NCBI GenBank assembly: GCA_026874595.1
Contig: CM049307.1
Location: 93,970,330-94,034,329 of the forward strand
Origin: Sipunculus nudus
Taxonomy: Eukaryota > Annelida > Sipuncula > Golfingiida > Sipunculidae
Direction of reading: 5' to 3'
DNA: 64,000 nt
The notes under the pieces: generated by a model
The model's database searches: none
Told to the model about the DNA's origin: nothing
The model's input: only the letters and a program-made list of their open reading frames with translations
Translations under genes and position numbers: made by a program
Shown: positions 60,336 through 64,000 of the stretch, piece after piece
How positions within the stretch are numbered: the first letter of the stretch is position 1
Layout: each line of letters starts with the position of its first letter

Positions 60336-61838
60336 TTAAGCCACGTTCCTACTTTCCCACGAATTTGACGCCGAATCGCCACGATGTTGAATTCGTGGCG
60401 ATTCGTTGCCAATCGGCCTGTCGAGTGATGAAAATTCCATCACGACCACGATATTGTACGAAAGGAGTATGGTGCCAGTACAATTGGCTACGACAGTGAC
60501 ACGAAGCCAGCACGATATGACACGACACTTTTAAGAATGTTCACGGCTCCGTGACGACGTCTAAGATACTGGTACGATATTTCCACGATTGATCTGCGAC
60601 TTGTGGACGATACTCCTACGATCATTCAATTTTGCTACGGATTGTTAGATAGCTATATATGTGATATATAGCTATTGTAATGTCACAAAGAAGACGATAT
60701 TAGTAAAAGGACACCATAACAACACTTCTTAACTTCTCCAGATATTTTAATTTGACAAAAGTTATCCAGTTTAAAACACTGATAATATATGTCTCATTTA
60801 ATTTGAGTAATTAGACTGTTACGACTTATTTATGTGGTGGCAAATACGACGTTAACTGCTTTAAGTCCAAGTAGACGACCGTCTTAATCGGATGTAAAAT
60901 ATCTGTATTCTCAAAATATTGGTTAAAATATCTTATTGATTCAGCTCTCAATGTGATATAAGATTCTGTTAATATCAATTTGTGTTAGGCTCAGTTTATT
61001 CTCCCATAGTAAAATAGGAAATTCATAATTTATTATATTGACCATATGTTTAAGTATGACGAAACTGTATAATATATTTAGCTTCTTTAAACTGTTTTGG
61101 TTCAAATTTATTTTGTCAACCAATATCCACGATAAAAAAAATGTCTTTAAAATAAATTTACGAATCTACATGGTTTACTCACTGCAAAACTTTCCTTGTT
61201 TGTTTACAAAGAAGTTACAAATTACAAAGGAAACGTAATTTGATTCAGCTTCTTCAAATTATTTTAGTTCAAATTTAATTGGAACCAATAACCACAATAC
61301 AAATCTTCTTTAAAACAAATTTACAAATCTACATAGTGTTCTTACTTCTAAACCTTATTCCTCATTGGTTTGTAAGAAGTTAAAAATCACTAAGAAAATA
61401 AAATTTTCCGTTACATTATGATGTCAGTTCTTGATGATTCGTCACCAAATTCGCGGAAGTAGGAAGGGGCTTAATGAACGTTACTCTCACTCAAGAGGTT
61501 CTTGTGGTAGTCGTATTGTAGTCGTGTTGAAGTCGTGTCGATGTCATTGTCCTTCGTGAGCATTCGTGACATTGTTTTACATCACGAATTTACAAGAATT
61601 ATGAAGGCTCTCATACGACTTACCAAGAAACTCTTACGACCTAGCTACGACTTGTGACGACAAAGCTTAATTTTTGAACATTTCAAAAATAGCGCCACGA
61701 ATTCTGAGTGCTCAAGACCTCACTACGAACATTACCGAATGTTAAAGACATCATCCACGACACTCCCACGACGTCCCTACGAATTTTAATGATGTAAGTT
61801 CGTGGCGATTCGGCGTCAAATTCGTGAAAGTGGGACAA
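60336..61838. mobile_element. TIR element (TTAA-type, piggyBac-like or similar) inside HAO relic exon 4
   Basis: Insertion at the TTAA of the conserved exon-4 GTTAAC. The left end (60340 on) reads GCCACGTTCCTACTTTCCCA then CGAATTTGACGCCGAATCGC. An inverted copy ends at 61470 next to a second TTAA (61471-61474). Another inverted copy (CGATTCGGCGTCAAATTCG) ends at about 61836 where exon 4 resumes. It is therefore either one element with an internal copy of its end or a nested/partly duplicated element. Subterminal DNA is rich in CACGA/TACGA motifs. No transposase ORF, so non-autonomous. The TTAA target suggests piggyBac-like; not proven. Confidence 0.7.
61079..61415. repeat. Two-copy tandem duplication (about 170 bp) inside the TTAA element
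   Basis: Unit 1 (about 61079-61245, from TAGCTTCTTTAAACTGTTTT) and unit 2 (about 61246-61415, from TCAGCTTCTTCAAATTATTT) align throughout (e.g. AAATTTACGAATCTACAT versus AAATTTACAAATCTACAT). Diverged, AT-rich, non-coding. Confidence 0.75.
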
Positions 61839-62199
61839 CTTCACTCAAGACGTGCCTGGATACAGTCCAGTCCTCTGAAGAAATATGGATCTTCGACCAG
61901 GTCTTAATAATGCAAATGACCTCAGGAAGTTATATGTGGATTTGAATAATTATGATAATTAATGCTTGCAAGTAATTATCTATTTTCATCAAAATACATT
62001 AGATGACATAAAATCTTTATCGTTGGTACGAGCTTCATTATATTGGAATATGTGATACATTACAAAATATGGATATATACTACCACTCTTAATAGGACCA
62101 TACGATAAATGCTTGATTTTAGCTTGCAGTGTAGATCGAAAAACAGAAAAGACAGGAAATGACGCCCAGCATGAGTACCACACAACTGCCTCCATCTTT

Positions 62200-64000
62200 G
62201 TTGATAATTGTATCTGGTACAAGGGTTAGGCCGAAAACGTTGAACCAGACCGACTGTTATAGTTGTTATAGCGCATGCCTCCGTCACTGGCTACACATAT
62301 TTTTATTCCAGTGACAAAGCATTAACATAAACTCATTGGTATATGTAAAAAAATCATTTTTGACACACTCCGAAAATAAATCCGTTCCAAGGCATTCGAT
62401 GATTTAATACGAGAATCCAGCATTATGAACTTGTTTGAGTATGATGAGAATCCAAAGTTTACGCGAAGAATGTAACCCGAGAATCTGGCGTGGAAATTCT
62501 GGCAGAGGCTTAAATAACTGAGTATTTAGTCTATGTAAAAGATCCGGGGATAAAGGTCATGCTCAAGAAAGTCGGAGAAATAGAAGCGACATTTACCATT
62601 AAAATCAGCAACTTTAAAATAAGCAAGAGGAAATATGCTGTAGTTTTTGAGTGACTGATCAGAACATACCTATGAACATACATATACGTGCACACAATCA
62701 TACATTCAAAGTGGGGTACTCTATTGCAATTAAGGGAAGAGACCTGAAACCTCTCTATCAAACTGTGTATGAACATAGCAACGCATGCTATGGTCTTTTT
62801 TCTACTTCCATAATGACCCTATCTTTATTTCCGCAGAGATATTGAACATATTCCAATGTTTTGTGTACATCATGTCAAACGAAATATTTCAGGAAACGTA
62901 AATGATACATTTGGAATTCCAACATAAGCCAGATGCATGATATGCCGATTTTACATAACTAAATCGTTATTTTTTTTTCGTGTTTATATACGAATGTTGA
63001 ATATTAGTGTATGAAAACGTGAAAGACAATTATCGAAAATATTGGTGATCTTGCTGTTGAAATTTGGTCAGGATACCCTGCAAAACAGCAGAGGTGAATG
63101 TTCACTGTTGTGCAAGGACCGCGCAGCAAGGAGAAAAGAAATTAAAGCTAATTTGTACATTCTGGGCAACATGAGATCTCCTGGTTAACCAACACTGTGT
63201 CTCATTTTTATGTTGCAATCACGATACACGTTGCACGACACTGAATGGCCTTATATGTGGCCGGCTCTATTTACGTCAATAATACATATTGTATAGACAG
63301 GTCAGTCAAATGAAAACATACACATATTTAATAGATTACACTGATTATTTATTTGACACAAATTCCTGAGTTTCCGTTTTCTAAATTTATATAGGTTTTA
63401 TTAATTAATTATTGAGAAAGGAAAGTAAATAAAATTCATGAACAAATCAGGTTTTTGCACAAAAAAAATGAAACTACCTACTATATAACGTGATGGAAAC
63501 AAATCTTGTATAATAATATGACATTATAATATGTAAACTGATTTTTGAAACTTTACGAGCATCATATTTAATGAAAACAATATTATTATGCCATAAGTTG
63601 CAACGTAAGATCCACAATGATATCGGTTTCCATTCTGGCGATTAACAGCAAAAACCGATATCACAGCCGTTTATTTAAAAAAAGGATTTTTCTTCAGTCC
63701 AAACTTTGCATGACATTTGGCGAATAACACGTGTGGTGGGGCTATATATATCCGACATTTTGGCAAGGGGGTTAATAAATGATTTATACATAAATAGAAT
63801 GTAGAAATATAAATAGAATAATTGTTGTTACATTCTGCCTTCCGGCTTGTCCATTTTTTTTTAATATTGTTTGTAATATCTCCGATATATTAAGGTTCAC
63901 GCGGATTATATAAAAATATCACGCGACATCGGTCGATCAAGCCCATCGCGCAACCTGTCGATCGCTTATTGCACATAAAGTTAATAAACTGAATAAACTG
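62200..64000. other. Window end, no recognised features
   Basis: AT-rich sequence. A small second exon-1-like scrap (CATGCCTCCGTCACTGGC, about 62274) beyond the copy C relic is the only link to the HAO cluster; nothing else recognised. Confidence 0.5.

Larger units (their letters stand above)
60263..62195 (-). pseudogene. 2-hydroxyacid oxidase copy C relic, split by a transposon
   Basis: The 3' part of exon 4 is at 60263-60335 (VYMDGRIRRDTDVANAIDLG-like reading, donor CTAG|GTTTGA). Its 5' part resumes at about 61838-61890 (ACTTCACTCAAGACG). The intervening approximately 1.5 kb is inserted DNA. Sequence at 61905-62120 resembles the intron beside copy B exon 4' (TATGTGGATTTGAATAATTA). A decayed exon 1 lies at about 62195-62130 (ATGGAGGCAGTTGTGTGGTA, CATGCTGGGCGTC) with small indels. 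Exons 2, 3 and 5 are absent. Confidence 0.75.

Noticed and set aside
61471-61500. CTCACTCAAGAGGTTCTTG after the inner TTAA as continuation of HAO exon 4
   Set aside because: The match to ACTTCACTCAGAACGTCG is poorer than at 61838-61870, where similarity to exon 4 and then to the neighbouring intron continues.

Overview
This is eukaryotic, almost certainly metazoan, nuclear DNA: AT-rich, with short spliced exons joined by GT-AG introns, long non-coding stretches, and many diverged transposon-derived repeats, microsatellites and poly-C/poly-G runs. The dispersed repeats ("TTTAGCTCAGCTG...", "GGTGGCGCCACC", "CAGTGGCGGATCC...GGATCCGCCACTG") and the non-LTR fragment look like those of marine lophotrochozoans, most likely a mollusc. 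This assignment is an inference. No bacterial operon, CRISPR array, rRNA or functional tRNA is visible.

The clear protein-coding content is on the minus strand at 47.0-62.2 kb. It is a tandem cluster of FMN-dependent 2-hydroxyacid oxidase (glycolate oxidase/HAO) genes. Copy A (47032-50820) is a complete five-exon gene. All splice phases fit and the exons sum to 1212 nt, or 403 residues. It has an N-terminal hydrophobic anchor instead of the usual soluble peroxisomal start, lacks a C-terminal SKL-type signal, and has Leu where the family has a key active-site Tyr. Copy B (52746-58525) keeps exons 1, 2 and half of exon 3. It then has a second decayed exon-3 fragment and two damaged exon-4 copies, and no exon 5, so it is a mosaic pseudogene or a source of a truncated product. 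Copy C (60263-62195) is a relic with only pieces of exons 1 and 4. Its exon 4 is split by an approximately 1.1-1.5 kb TIR element at a TTAA site. Upstream flanks and some introns are duplicated too, so these are segmental tandem duplications.

The rest is repeats. 1-1.2 kb holds a tandem repeat with inverted relatives at 16.9-17.5 kb. 2.05-2.57 kb may be a promoter plus an untranslated first exon. 5.8-9.4 kb is a set of short-period degenerate tandem repeats. 9.70-10.48 kb is a TA-flanked pogo/mariner-like MITE. 14-21.6 kb has dispersed repeat families and a SINE copy. 21.8-25.3 kb is GC-rich MITE/hAT-like material. 26.6-30.4 kb is a satellite whose repeat unit has captured a MITE (ten copies). 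31.5-31.8 kb is a tandem-repeat transposon end. 31.8-33.4 kb may hold serine-protease relics. 33.4-41.9 kb is an approximately 8.5 kb region bounded by long diverged inverted repeats, enclosing a decayed LINE that is itself interrupted by a MITE. 42.49-45.95 kb is a 3.46 kb TIR transposon with tandem-repeat ends, TGT...ACA termini and a 5 bp target duplication (Ginger-like). The final 1.8 kb shows nothing recognisable.
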